A DNA stretch of 26,800 nucleotides from a virus, in IMG/VR virus record IMGVR_UViG_3300046001_009870, positions 1 to 26,800 of that record. One strand, written 5' to 3'. Below, one piece after another: positions 1 through 7,716 of the stretch. The notes beneath the pieces are model-generated. The model saw nothing but the letters and a program-made list of their open reading frames with translations. It searched no databases and was not told the DNA's origin. The position numbers were made by a program, and so were the translations under genes. Numbering within the stretch: position 1 is the stretch's first letter; the number at the start of each line of letters is the position of its first letter.

Positions 1-44
1 ACACTGTTTCTTTTAGGTTTACCTTCTTTTTTAGATTTAGACAT
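1..44 (-). CDS. N-terminal fragment of a gene cut by the window edge
   Basis: An ATG at 44 (minus strand) opens a frame running off the left edge; the visible residues are M-S-K-S-K-K-E-G-K-P-K-R-N-S, a basic lysine-rich start. It lies directly behind an ATATTTATG motif (56-64) of the kind found before several other genes here. Too little is visible to assign a family; it could be another phage protein continuing the same transcription direction. Confidence 0.45.
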   Translation of the reverse strand, partial: MSKSKKEGKPKRNS

Positions 45-55
45 AATATTTTGAT

Positions 56-64
56 CATAAATAT
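56..64 (-). promoter_or_regulatory. ATATTTATG motif, candidate late-type promoter
   Basis: The minus strand reads ATATTTATG ending 11 bases before the ATG at 44. It differs in the last base from the ATATTTATA motif found upstream of four leader-type genes in this window. A promoter role is inferred only from recurrence and position. Confidence 0.3.
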
Positions 65-717
65 TACTTTTTCCTTGAAACTAAAGCATATGGGTCACTT
101 TCAACTCTACTTTCATTGCCCCCTAACTCCTCCAGTTTTCTCATATGGTAATCATCTAATTTAAAATCAATCATTTCCGTGGTTTTATAAACGGTCTGAT
201 GGCCTTCCATGGACTCCATGTCTCGCTCAGTAAAAACGTTGCCTAAACGTATAAAATAGCAGTTATAACACGATAATTGTGGGTTACCATCTCTAAAATT
301 GTGTTTATTTCCATCTTTAAAAAACATAATTACAGGAATCTTACCATCAACCTCTCTTTTTTCATTGAACCCACACCAATAACATTCCTCTATCATATAT
401 CCGGCCTCCACCATCCTAAACTTTAGTTTATCTGGTGAAAAGGACGAAGCGTCTGCTGTTCCATTTACAATATCCTCAATAGCAGGTTGTTTTCTCCCAA
501 AAGGATGATTGCTCATAAATTTTGGAATACCTTTTCCACATTGGTTTTTATGTAAATCAAATAAAGACAATCCTGTTTCCTCATCTTTATATGCCTTCAT
601 AAACGGCTTTAGATGCTGATATGAACAATTTAAATAACGAGCCGCTGATAAAACTGAACGGGTTTGTTTCATTGCCCGCAGTACATCCTCTTTTGATATA
701 GGTTTTGCGTGAGCCAT
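64..717 (-). CDS. HNH-like zinc-binding phage protein with N-terminal HTH, catalytic site possibly degenerate
   Basis: 217 aa. Residues about 8-40 (EDVLRAMKQTRSVLSAARYL and what follows) look like a helix-turn-helix of the sort found in phage HNH homing-type proteins. A central part has CYWC (about 112-115) and a second pair CYNC (about 150-153), with a segment between them (MFFKDGNKHNF) that lines up with the HNH pattern xxHHIdGxxxxN before a CxxC knuckle. Where a nuclease normally has the first histidines there are phenylalanines, so catalysis may be lost. It precedes the leftmost partial gene and follows the zinc-finger gene by 2 bases. It could be a DNA-binding or nicking protein, or a structural relic. 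The family-level call is moderate; the function is inference. Confidence 0.6.
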   Translation of the reverse strand: MAHAKPISKEDVLRAMKQTRSVLSAARYLNCSYQHLKPFMKAYKDEETGLSLFDLHKNQCGKGIPKFMSNHPFGRKQPAIEDIVNGTADASSFSPDKLKFRMVEAGYMIEECYWCGFNEKREVDGKIPVIMFFKDGNKHNFRDGNPQLSCYNCYFIRLGNVFTERDMESMEGHQTVYKTTEMIDFKLDDYHMRKLEELGGNESRVESDPYALVSRKK

Positions 718-719
718 TT

Positions 720-1019
720 TTACATTATATTGTCAAAGTCAATATCCTCTTCATTTTTAGCATCTTCTTTTTCAAAATCAAGCATCTCAACTTTAGAGTC
801 CTTAAAGTAATTTTGTTGATGCTTTTCATACACATCATATTGTTCAGGTTCCATTAAAACAATATCTGTCCACGTGTGATCTTTTTCACCAAACATCATT
901 GGTACTCCTCGTTTTGCTCCAGTAGTTGAACATTCAACACATGTTTTTGCTGTTGGCAATGCTTTTATTCTTAAGGGATTTATTGTCTCTCGACATTTAA
1001 TGCATATTCTATTTTCCAT
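720..1019 (-). CDS. Small DksA/TraR-like zinc-finger protein with acidic tail
   Basis: 99 aa. Residues 6-9 (CIKC) and about 27-30 (CVEC) flank a segment with N-P-L-R-x-K-A-L-P, matching the layout of the DksA/TraR C4 zinc finger (CxxCG..I...RL.A.P...CxxC). The long coiled-coil of true DksA is absent, so this is only the finger plus about 65 residues ending in a strongly acidic tail (EKEDAKNEEDIDFDNIM). Such miniature fingers are common in large phages; binding to host RNA polymerase is possible but not shown. It overlaps the upstream gene by 11 bases. Confidence 0.6.
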   Translation of the reverse strand: MENRICIKCRETINPLRIKALPTAKTCVECSTTGAKRGVPMMFGEKDHTWTDIVLMEPEQYDVYEKHQQNYFKDSKVEMLDFEKEDAKNEEDIDFDNIM

Positions 1020-1392
1020 CGTATCTTTTTAAAAATTTGTATAATTGTAATGGTGTGTTAATTATGTGTCTGACTCCATCTTCTGAAACTAAAGGGTAAA
1101 CTTCACCATTTTCTTTTAAGCTTTCAAATACCCACCATATAATTATGTTTTTTTCTAATTCTCCATATTGTTTTTCAAGCAATCCTTCAATTATTTGAAA
1201 ATGTAAATCCTCATATTTAACAAGGCTTATTCCTACACTTTCAGATATTTTTTGGTATGCCTCAATTTCACATAAAATTGAAATTATATCTAAAAAGAAT
1301 TTTTCCTTTTTACGTTTAATTGATTTTTCACTCTCTTCTATTCTACCGCCTTTTCCAATTAATTCACTTAGTTTTTTGAACGTCTCTTCCAT
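1009..1392 (-). CDS. Unknown phage protein, 127 aa
   Basis: No family recognised. The N-terminal 35 residues are rich in K and E (predicted helical). The middle is helical with a hydrophobic stretch and a paired tryptophan (IIIWWVFESLKE), and the end (VRHIINTPLQLYKFLKRYDGK) is basic. It overlaps both neighbours (11 bases with the zinc-finger gene, 25 bases with the 58-aa gene upstream), which supports translation as part of the same transcript. No signal peptide or membrane segment is evident. Confidence 0.6.
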   Translation of the reverse strand: MEETFKKLSELIGKGGRIEESEKSIKRKKEKFFLDIISILCEIEAYQKISESVGISLVKYEDLHFQIIEGLLEKQYGELEKNIIIWWVFESLKENGEVYPLVSEDGVRHIINTPLQLYKFLKRYDGK

Positions 1393-1544
1393 TCTTCTAC
1401 TTTAAATACTGTTAAAAAATCTTGTATATTCATATCTTTGATATGTGATGCTATTAAAATGGCATCTTCTAAATTGATAGCCTCTAATTTACCTTGGGGT
1501 TCCTTAGTTTTATCGTGTTTGTTATAGTATATATATAGGCTCAT
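1368..1544 (-). CDS. Small unknown protein, 58 aa
   Basis: I chose the ATG at 1544, giving M-S-L-Y-I-Y-Y-N-K-H as the start. A longer frame to 1670 would run deep into the dehydrogenase gene and has an unlikely leader. The protein is hydrophilic with a central helix-like stretch (EAINLEDAILIASHIKDMNI) and a basic end. Upstream is a short repetitive CA-rich stretch (minus strand AACACACCACACACA) between the sugar island and this gene. Function unknown. Confidence 0.5.
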   Translation of the reverse strand: MSLYIYYNKHDKTKEPQGKLEAINLEDAILIASHIKDMNIQDFLTVFKVEEWKRRSKN

Positions 1545-1566
1545 TGTGTGTGGTGTGTTAGTAAGC

Positions 1567-2415
1567 TTAGTTATTTGAGACAGCACGTCCGATTTGTTTT
1601 TCCCAATCTTTGTCTGTTCGTACCATTTCGTTTTTTGTAATAGTTGAATCCAACATTGTTGAATCAACATTTAGTGTTTTCATTACATATTGCAAAGCAG
1701 CAATATCTTTAGGGAAACAATGACCTCCAAATCCTAAATCACCATCGGGTCCGGGAACAGACCAATGTGAATTGCCTAATCTATCATCATATCGAGCATA
1801 TTCAATTACTTTATCATAATCAATTTCTAAAGTATTACATAATTGATATATCTCATTTGCATATGAAACTTTCATTGATAAAAATGTATTTGTAACATAT
1901 TTAATTGTTTCAGCTATAGTTGATGATGTTTTAATAATTGGCACCTTTGGGAATGCTTTTGCAAATATTTGTTTTACACGGGATGAATATGGTCTATCTG
2001 CTCCTATAATTATTCTATTTTGGTTTTTATAATCCTCAACAGCATTTGCCTCAGTTAAAAATTCCGGGTTAAAAGCAATTTGAATATTTTTAAATTCTTG
2101 ATTTAATTTTTCTGTAGTTCCCGGTGGAATAGTTGACTTGAGTATTACTATAAAATTTTCTTTTTGATAATACTCAACTATGTTTAAAATATCTTGTAAA
2201 CATTCTTTTACAATTGATAAATCACATTCTCCACTTTTGCGCATTGGAGTAGGTACACATAGAAATGTTTCATTCACTTGACTAATTAATTCATTAAGGG
2301 ATGGTTCATTACAATTGCCATTAGTATCAAATGTTCTAACATCATAATAATTTTTCATTCCTTCACGGACTGCGGATCCAACAAATCCTTGTCCTATAAC
2401 TCCTATTTTTTCCAT
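1567..2415 (-). CDS. UDP-glucose/GDP-mannose dehydrogenase family protein lacking the C-terminal domain
   Basis: 282 aa. The family oxidises the C6 hydroxyl of a nucleotide sugar to a uronic acid with NAD. Visible hallmarks: the Rossmann glycine motif GQGFVG (8-13), the CVPTP region (53-57), KSTIPPGT (93-100), the NPEFL motif with the catalytic-type glutamate (116-120), and the active-site cysteine in GFGGHCFPKD (C233). Usual members are about 390-450 aa; this one ends soon after the central helical domain, so the C-terminal nucleotide-sugar-binding domain is missing. The start at 2415 is preferred because its ATG overlaps the previous gene's TAA by one base; a longer frame to 2469 would overlap the glycosyltransferase heavily. 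It is the last gene of the sugar island. Activity on an unusual or shorter substrate, or a changed role, is possible. Confidence 0.82.
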   Translation of the reverse strand: MEKIGVIGQGFVGSAVREGMKNYYDVRTFDTNGNCNEPSLNELISQVNETFLCVPTPMRKSGECDLSIVKECLQDILNIVEYYQKENFIVILKSTIPPGTTEKLNQEFKNIQIAFNPEFLTEANAVEDYKNQNRIIIGADRPYSSRVKQIFAKAFPKVPIIKTSSTIAETIKYVTNTFLSMKVSYANEIYQLCNTLEIDYDKVIEYARYDDRLGNSHWSVPGPDGDLGFGGHCFPKDIAALQYVMKTLNVDSTMLDSTITKNEMVRTDKDWEKQIGRAVSNN

Positions 2416-3188
2416 TATAATATAAATTTTTGGTTTGTTTCGGGGTGTGAGTGAATATAACTTCCCCATTTGTATTTAGCATATTCCGAACAATGAAGTT
2501 CAATTTGTTTTTTTTCTAATTGTTTTTCTTTGGTGGGGGATGTTCCTAGAGATACAAAATGATAAAAATGACAATTCCATGTTCTAATCATTTTTAGTCC
2601 TGCAAGAGAGCATTTCATAAAGAATTCCCAATCTACTACCCAAGGACCAGGATATGTTTCATCAAAACCTCCTATTTTTAAATAATCATATTTTGAAATT
2701 AAAAATGGGAATGTTGACCCACATTCTTCTTTTTTATCCCCCGAGATATAATGGTAATCATATTGCCAAAATTGTTCTAAATCAAAAGTTTTTGGGTCAC
2801 GTCCTAAATCCTTGATATGGAATTGTTTAAATATTGAAGGTGTTGGTTCAATTTGATTAGGAGTGATTACTGATCCTTCTTCCCATTCTTCTTCTAATGT
2901 TGTATCCCAAAATCGTGGAAATACATTATCGTCTTGAACATGGAAAACTAAATCGTGGGAAGCATTGTAATGACCTAAATTCATAGCTTTAATCATCCCT
3001 ACATTTTCTTCTAAATTTAGAATTTCTATATGTTCAGAATATTTTTTAAGTATCTCTTTATTTATATCATAAAAACCATCAACCACAACTATTATTTGGT
3101 TTTTATTTCTTTGCCCTTCAATAGCAGAACGTAAACATAAATCTAATGCTTCGGGTTCTTTATATGTAGTAATAATTACACTTATCAT
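2415..3188 (-). CDS. Family 2-type glycosyltransferase (GT-A fold)
   Basis: 257 aa. Starts with the classical GT2 strand MISVIITTYKEPEALDLCL, followed by IIVVVDGFYD, a central V-Q-D-D-N motif (about 93-97, the metal/nucleotide-binding DxD-like site), and a later GGFDETYPGPW-VVDWEF segment (about 183-201) typical of acceptor-side GT2 residues. No membrane helices are seen, so it is probably soluble. The start at 3188 forms a 4-base ATGA overlap with the upstream gene's stop; a longer frame to 3221 is less likely. It sits in a chain of overlapping sugar genes. The transferred sugar cannot be read from the sequence. Confidence 0.85.
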   Translation of the reverse strand: MISVIITTYKEPEALDLCLRSAIEGQRNKNQIIVVVDGFYDINKEILKKYSEHIEILNLEENVGMIKAMNLGHYNASHDLVFHVQDDNVFPRFWDTTLEEEWEEGSVITPNQIEPTPSIFKQFHIKDLGRDPKTFDLEQFWQYDYHYISGDKKEECGSTFPFLISKYDYLKIGGFDETYPGPWVVDWEFFMKCSLAGLKMIRTWNCHFYHFVSLGTSPTKEKQLEKKQIELHCSEYAKYKWGSYIHSHPETNQKFIL

Positions 3189-3883
3189 ACTTGACTCCAA
3201 TCTGTTAAAGGTGATAACCAAGCTGTTTCTCCGTGAGTTGAATATCCTGGTATGGGGGTAATTAACAATTCATTATTGGTTTGGAATTCTATAAACATTT
3301 GGAAATCTTGGGGGTAATGACCCATGTTAGTCCATTTTCTAAGATTTGATTCTATTCTTTTTAAAGTATTTACTTTAGAAGCAAAAGTCATTGTTGTTGA
3401 ATTAGTAATTTTCCAATGACAAGAATCAGTTAAATATACTCGAGTGTCTTCTGCTCCACCTTCACAATATGGATTACCTCCATCTATTGGATCCATATAT
3501 TTGTCAGGATGGTCATATAGTGCTACAAAAGATGCTCCTAAATTAAATCCTTCTTCTAAAATAGCAGGAGAATTTTGTTTGTGTATATAATCATTTTCTA
3601 CAAAATAAACAATTTCATCATCTTCCCATTTTAATGCTTTATCTAATGCTAAATTAAATGTTCCAGCACCGTGTCCTATAGATACTTTCTCAATATTTAC
3701 AGAATCAATATATTTATTGATCATATCCATTGTGGATTTACTACAATTATCTGCGATAATATGGATATCATAGATATGGTCATAGAACACATTACAAAAA
3801 TTTTGTAGACATTTTTCATTGTCTATATAATCAGGTTTTATTTTGTTATAACCTGCATCTGAGATTCGGTAGATGATTTTCAT
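3185..3883 (-). CDS. Putative glycosyltransferase-like protein
   Basis: 232 aa. The opening MKIIYRISDAGYNKIKPDYI is followed by IHIIADNCS (about 60-68) and a segment YFVENDYIHKQ (about 93-103) that resembles the nucleotide-sugar/metal site of GT-A enzymes (E-N-D-Y in place of DxD). Near the end is GHYPQDFQMFIEF and a final G-Y-S-T-H-G-E-T. I read it as a glycosyltransferase-like protein on the fold pattern and on its position between two other sugar genes, with 4-base overlaps on both sides. No exact family assigned. Confidence 0.65.
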   Translation of the reverse strand: MKIIYRISDAGYNKIKPDYIDNEKCLQNFCNVFYDHIYDIHIIADNCSKSTMDMINKYIDSVNIEKVSIGHGAGTFNLALDKALKWEDDEIVYFVENDYIHKQNSPAILEEGFNLGASFVALYDHPDKYMDPIDGGNPYCEGGAEDTRVYLTDSCHWKITNSTTMTFASKVNTLKRIESNLRKWTNMGHYPQDFQMFIEFQTNNELLITPIPGYSTHGETAWLSPLTDWSQV

Positions 3884-4671
3884 ATTTCTATTATTGGTTG
3901 TTCATTATATGGGAAATGGCATATTCCTTCTATCATTATATTTTTATGGCTACAGTCATGTATATTATTATCTTTTATTACTTGTAATAAATATAAGTAC
4001 TTTTCTTCAGGGAGCAAATGATATTTTGTAAGATTATTTCTTTCTATGCAATTTTTTAAAAAGTCTTCACAGCTCCATCCCTGGAGATATTCCCAAATTC
4101 TTCCGTTGTAATTTGGTAGTGATTGAATAAATTGATATGTTTCATCTAAAAATGTTTTATCATTGAGGAAATCGGTTTTTGAAATATTAATAAAGTAAAA
4201 GTTGGTTTGTGGATAAAAATCTTCATTGATGATTCGATTAAAGTCAAAATCATATTTAATCATTCCACCATATCCAATTCCATTCATGTAATAGAAATCA
4301 GCATCATCAATTTCTTTTTTTAGAATAGAATTATTAAAAATAACATCATTTGCTCCTTTACAAAGCCATTCTTCATTATTTTCTTTACACCAATCAAATA
4401 CTAAATTATCTAAATCAGTATAACCATGATTATGACCTCTATTTACTCTAGAATCAATTAAGACACATTCAGGAAAATATTTTTTCCATAGTTGTGAATT
4501 TTGGATTTGGAATGGTGAACCATAGTTTGTAGCTATAACTATTTGTTTAAATTCTTTTAAAACTAAAAGGTTATAAAGAATATAGGATTCTAGTGTGTTT
4601 ATATCATCTTGAGATTTGATATAACCAATAGTCCCGTAAACTGATTTATTTATTAATTCCTTTAAGAGCAT
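3880..4671 (-). CDS. Putative glycosyltransferase-like protein, unknown specificity
   Basis: 263 aa. Features are a start with internal hydrophobic strands (FKQIVIATNYGSP, about 41-53), an Asn/Asp-rich middle (WLCKGANDVIFNN, about 102-114) where a GT-A metal site would be, and an aromatic-rich C-terminal half with WSCEDFLKNC (about 199-208). The aspartate-containing K-G-A-N-D-V-I segment resembles the DxD-equivalent region of distant glycosyltransferases, but the match is weak. It overlaps the reductase gene upstream by 26 bases and the downstream gene by 4, so it is clearly part of the same operon. Confidence 0.55.
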   Translation of the reverse strand: MLLKELINKSVYGTIGYIKSQDDINTLESYILYNLLVLKEFKQIVIATNYGSPFQIQNSQLWKKYFPECVLIDSRVNRGHNHGYTDLDNLVFDWCKENNEEWLCKGANDVIFNNSILKKEIDDADFYYMNGIGYGGMIKYDFDFNRIINEDFYPQTNFYFINISKTDFLNDKTFLDETYQFIQSLPNYNGRIWEYLQGWSCEDFLKNCIERNNLTKYHLLPEEKYLYLLQVIKDNNIHDCSHKNIMIEGICHFPYNEQPIIEI

Positions 4672-5383
4672 TGTTTAATTTATTTAAATCCATTGTTGTG
4701 TTTCCGGGTACCTCAGGGGTACGAAATGCTACTTTTACAGGAGTTGTTTGAGAAGCTAATTCAAACATAGATTTTACATGAGTACCTATATTAAACACCC
4801 CTGTAGAGCCTAATTGGATTAGTTGGATAATTAGTTTGGAAATAGTATCTACATAATCAAAGTTACCTGTCTGGTCTATCCAAGCTTTATCATATGGGAA
4901 GGGTTTTAATTTATGAGTCCCTCTACATATCAAGTAATTGTTAGATTTTAATTCAATGTAAGCATCTCCTAATAATTTAGTATATGAATACCAATTATTA
5001 CCATGAATTGGAATATCATTTTCAGAGGCTTCATTTATTGAATTAGTATAAACATAATCTGTTGAAATATGAACTAATTTTATATCCCATTTATTGCAAA
5101 AATCAACTAAATTAGCTACACCTTTATAATTTACATTCCAATGTTCTTCTTTGTTAGTAGCATAAGTATTTGTATTAGCTACACAATTTACAATAACATC
5201 ATATTTTTTAGCAGCGATTACCCCCTCAAATATATCTATAAAATGAGAAAAAAACGTATCAGGTTGGGTTATATCAAAACTATTTTCTTTTCTTGATACA
5301 ATATCCCAACCTGTTTGTTTGTGGATTTCTGATCCTAATAATCCATCTCCTAAGATTACGATTCTGGGAATACTTCTATGCAT
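4646..5383 (-). CDS. RmlD-like NAD(P)-dependent sugar reductase/epimerase (extended SDR)
   Basis: 245 aa. Rossmann nucleotide-binding motif GDGLLGSEI (12-20), conserved NCVANTNT region (66-73), the strand-end motif HISTDYVY (105-112) and the catalytic Y132-x3-K136 pair (W-Y-S-Y-T-K). These match extended short-chain dehydrogenases, closest in layout to dTDP-4-dehydrorhamnose reductase (RmlD), which reduces a 4-keto sugar. Length is somewhat below the usual 280-300 aa. In context it could reduce the 4-keto product of the B6-dependent dehydrase encoded two genes upstream; that pairing is inference. It overlaps the small upstream gene by 28 bases. Confidence 0.8.
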   Translation of the reverse strand: MHRSIPRIVILGDGLLGSEIHKQTGWDIVSRKENSFDITQPDTFFSHFIDIFEGVIAAKKYDVIVNCVANTNTYATNKEEHWNVNYKGVANLVDFCNKWDIKLVHISTDYVYTNSINEASENDIPIHGNNWYSYTKLLGDAYIELKSNNYLICRGTHKLKPFPYDKAWIDQTGNFDYVDTISKLIIQLIQLGSTGVFNIGTHVKSMFELASQTTPVKVAFRTPEVPGNTTMDLNKLNNALKGINK

Positions 5384-5565
5384 AATACATTTTTATCATT
5401 GATGAGAATCATTCTACCATCTTGGGTAATTAATTTAGTAAATTGACCTTGTTTAATATATTCTGATTTGATGTTTTCGAATGTTCGTTTTTCTCCTCCA
5501 ACAAAATGGATTATTTGGGTTACTATTTTACCCTGTTTTTTAATACTAGATTGTAAATCAGTCAT
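5356..5565 (-). CDS. Small beta-rich phage protein, 69 aa, inside the sugar island
   Basis: I chose the ATG at 5565 (M-T-D-L-Q-S-S-I), which overlaps the end of the dehydrase gene by 8 bases; a longer in-frame start would lie deep inside that gene. The pattern IIHFVGGEKRTFENI then GQFTKLITQDGRMILIN then NVLCIEV suggests a small all-beta fold with alternating strands. I know similar small proteins from T4-like phages without an assigned role. It has no catalytic motif. It could modulate a neighbouring enzyme or be an unrelated phage gene trapped in the island. Confidence 0.55.
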   Translation of the reverse strand: MTDLQSSIKKQGKIVTQIIHFVGGEKRTFENIKSEYIKQGQFTKLITQDGRMILINDKNVLCIEVFPES

Positions 5566-6850
5566 TCTTAAACTTTTTAATAACAGACTCAATATAATCA
5601 AATACTTCTTGTGTATAGTGAGGTGCTGCTCCAATAAAGAATACTTTATCTAATACTTTATTTGCTTCAGGATATTTTGATGAATCATCTAAGAAACTAT
5701 ATCCTGGGTGGAGTAATATATTACCTGCGAAATAATTTCGTGTTTGGATTTTATTATCTTCTAAATATTGAACAAGTTTATGTTTTAATCCTTCTTTTTC
5801 ACAAATGAATGGTGTTCCAAACCAACACGGATCAGCTTTATCTAATGTTTTAGGTGCTCTAAGGCCAGAGATATTATCTGTAAATATTTTTTCTAAAGTT
5901 TCTTTAGATGTTCTACGATTAGCTTCGATTTCATCTAATTTTTTTAATTGTTCTACTCCAATAGCACCTTGTAGATCTAGTGGTTTTAAATTATAACCCA
6001 TTTCAGAGAAAACATATTTGTGGTCGATAATGCCATCATATGAATCTAACCATTTATCAAATCGTTTACCACAAGTACCACAAGACATTAAATTAGCGGC
6101 TCCTACACAATAACAATCTCTACCCCACCATGAAATACTAACCATTAATTTTTTTAATGCTTCATCGTTGGTACAAATCATTCCACCTTCACCTGTTGAA
6201 ATATGGTGAGCAGGATAAAATGAATTTGAGAATGCTACGTAATATTCATTTAAATATTTTCCATCCCATTTAGAACCTAAACTATCACAATTATCACCTA
6301 CTAATAAAATGTTATATTTTTCAGCAATAGCTAATAAACGATCAAAATCTGGTGGATTTCCTAATACTGGAGAGACAAATATTGCTTTTGTTTTAGGTGT
6401 GATTTTTAGTTCAAGTAAATCTAAATCAAAATTTAATGTTTCCCATTCAATATCAACAAACACAGGTTTAAGTCTATGTTGATGTATTACAGAAATTGTA
6501 GTTGCAAATCCTACAGGGGATACGATGATTTCATCGTCATCTGCCCAATTAAATCGTCGTTTTAAGGCGGCTATCAACACTAGATTTGCTGATGAACCGG
6601 AATTTACCATGTGGGAATATTTGGTGTTGAATCGTTTTCCGAATTGTCTTTCGAACTTAAATACACTTTCTCCTGTTGTAACCCATCTACCATTTAAAAA
6701 AGCATCCATTGCTGCTTCAGTTTCTTTATTGTCCCAATAAGGACCGGAGTAGTAAATAGGTGTTTCACCTGGTTTAAATGTTTTGGCATTATAAATGTAT
6801 GGGGATACATGATTGCCTACTAATGATTGGATGTTTTCTTTTGAAATCAT
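5558..6850 (-). CDS. RfbH/E1-type CDP-4-keto-6-deoxyglucose 3-dehydrase (PMP and [2Fe-2S] enzyme)
   Basis: 430 aa, close to the usual length of about 437 for RfbH/E1. The fold is that of DegT/DnrJ aminotransferases, but in the segment SFYPAHHISTGEGG (210-223) the PLP-binding lysine is replaced by histidine (H215), as in the 3-dehydrase branch (RfbH, ascarylose E1, ColD), which uses free PMP to remove the C3 hydroxyl of a 4-keto-6-deoxy sugar. Cysteines C188, C246, C248 and C257 (or C260) give C-x57-C-x1-C-x8-C, nearly identical to the C-x57-C-x1-C-x7-C cluster of E1; ColD lacks these. D-x-D-H-K-Y and GYNL follow as in RfbH. It would supply the key step of 3,6-dideoxyhexose synthesis. The electron-donating reductase (E3/RfbI type) and the cytidylyltransferase are not in this window. 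Confidence 0.85.
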   Translation of the reverse strand: MISKENIQSLVGNHVSPYIYNAKTFKPGETPIYYSGPYWDNKETEAAMDAFLNGRWVTTGESVFKFERQFGKRFNTKYSHMVNSGSSANLVLIAALKRRFNWADDDEIIVSPVGFATTISVIHQHRLKPVFVDIEWETLNFDLDLLELKITPKTKAIFVSPVLGNPPDFDRLLAIAEKYNILLVGDNCDSLGSKWDGKYLNEYYVAFSNSFYPAHHISTGEGGMICTNDEALKKLMVSISWWGRDCYCVGAANLMSCGTCGKRFDKWLDSYDGIIDHKYVFSEMGYNLKPLDLQGAIGVEQLKKLDEIEANRRTSKETLEKIFTDNISGLRAPKTLDKADPCWFGTPFICEKEGLKHKLVQYLEDNKIQTRNYFAGNILLHPGYSFLDDSSKYPEANKVLDKVFFIGAAPHYTQEVFDYIESVIKKFKND

Positions 6851-7716
6851 ATTTTAGATAATATATAGTTTGCTAAATTTTTAGTTGTTAGATTATTTTT
6901 AGTATAATCAAATAACTCATTTAATATACTAAAGTATTTTTGTTCATCAAAGTTTTCTGTTAAATTTTTAGCTTCTAAGAGTAATTCCTTAGGTAAATTA
7001 GCTAAGGTATTTTTAGGACAATCTTCTAGACCAACAAAATAAGGGATACAATAGTTTCCTAAAATTTCATAGTGTCTCATACAGTCCCACCCTGCTTTTT
7101 TTGTAGTAACTCCATAATAGGATTTTTGATAATCTTCAAAATATGATTGTTCCGATTTAAAAACATAAGTTTCAGGTTGTCCGGGAATGCATGTAGCGTA
7201 GTCTTGGGTTTTGTTTAAATTAGGGATAGCTACTTTATCAGTTGGAATACCAAATGTGATAGGTAATAAATTTTTATGATCTTCTACTAACTCACGTTTA
7301 AAATATAGGTGTTTTTCATAGAGGGGGTCTAAATCAGATTCATCATTACCATCAATCAATATAACTTTATTAGGTGGATAGTGTTTGGAAACTAGATCAT
7401 AATAATTTTTACAACGTTTAATAGCACCATAGATGATTAAATCATAGTATTGATCCTTAATTTTTTCTTCAATATTAGTTCTATCGATATTATTATCTCC
7501 AATTAGCCAGAATGCAGTCATTCCACCCCATAAATTTTGGGTAGGAATTTTACCTTCATATTCTTTATAAAGTGACACTATTGGAGTACTGTCTACTACA
7601 TCATCACCAAATAATTCTCTTAATCCATAAAATATAAGATCGTTTTGGTAATCATTAATAAATCCTCCACTAGCATTAGCTATGTCAAGGTGATTAGTTA
7701 TGTATAATATTTTCAT
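6847..7716 (-). CDS. Putative glycosyltransferase (CgeB/exostosin-like pattern)
   Basis: 289 aa. Starts with MKILYITNHLD, a GT-B-like first strand, then has YDLIIYGAIKRCKN (about 91-104), VILIDGNDESDLDP (about 118-131) and YFKREL. The last third contains W-D-C-M-R-H-Y-E-I-L-G-N-Y-C-I-P-Y-F, the conserved pattern around the nucleotide-sugar-binding part of CgeB-like and exostosin-like transferases (R-x-x-E-x-x-x-x-G-x-x-P). It overlaps the dehydrase by 4 bases and the FkbM gene by 23. The sugar donor is unknown. Confidence 0.65.
   Translation of the reverse strand: MKILYITNHLDIANASGGFINDYQNDLIFYGLRELFGDDVVDSTPIVSLYKEYEGKIPTQNLWGGMTAFWLIGDNNIDRTNIEEKIKDQYYDLIIYGAIKRCKNYYDLVSKHYPPNKVILIDGNDESDLDPLYEKHLYFKRELVEDHKNLLPITFGIPTDKVAIPNLNKTQDYATCIPGQPETYVFKSEQSYFEDYQKSYYGVTTKKAGWDCMRHYEILGNYCIPYFVGLEDCPKNTLANLPKELLLEAKNLTENFDEQKYFSILNELFDYTKNNLTTKNLANYILSKI

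Noticed and set aside
5468-5653. Open plus-strand frames across the window (for example at 5468, 6525, 10643, 18087, 20669, 25194)
   Set aside because: Each lies opposite a minus-strand gene with recognisable motifs or operon overlap and has no family resemblance of its own.
5558-6850. Plain sugar aminotransferase call for the DegT-fold protein
   Set aside because: The catalytic lysine is His (H215) and the iron-sulfur cysteines are present, so the dehydrase branch fits better.
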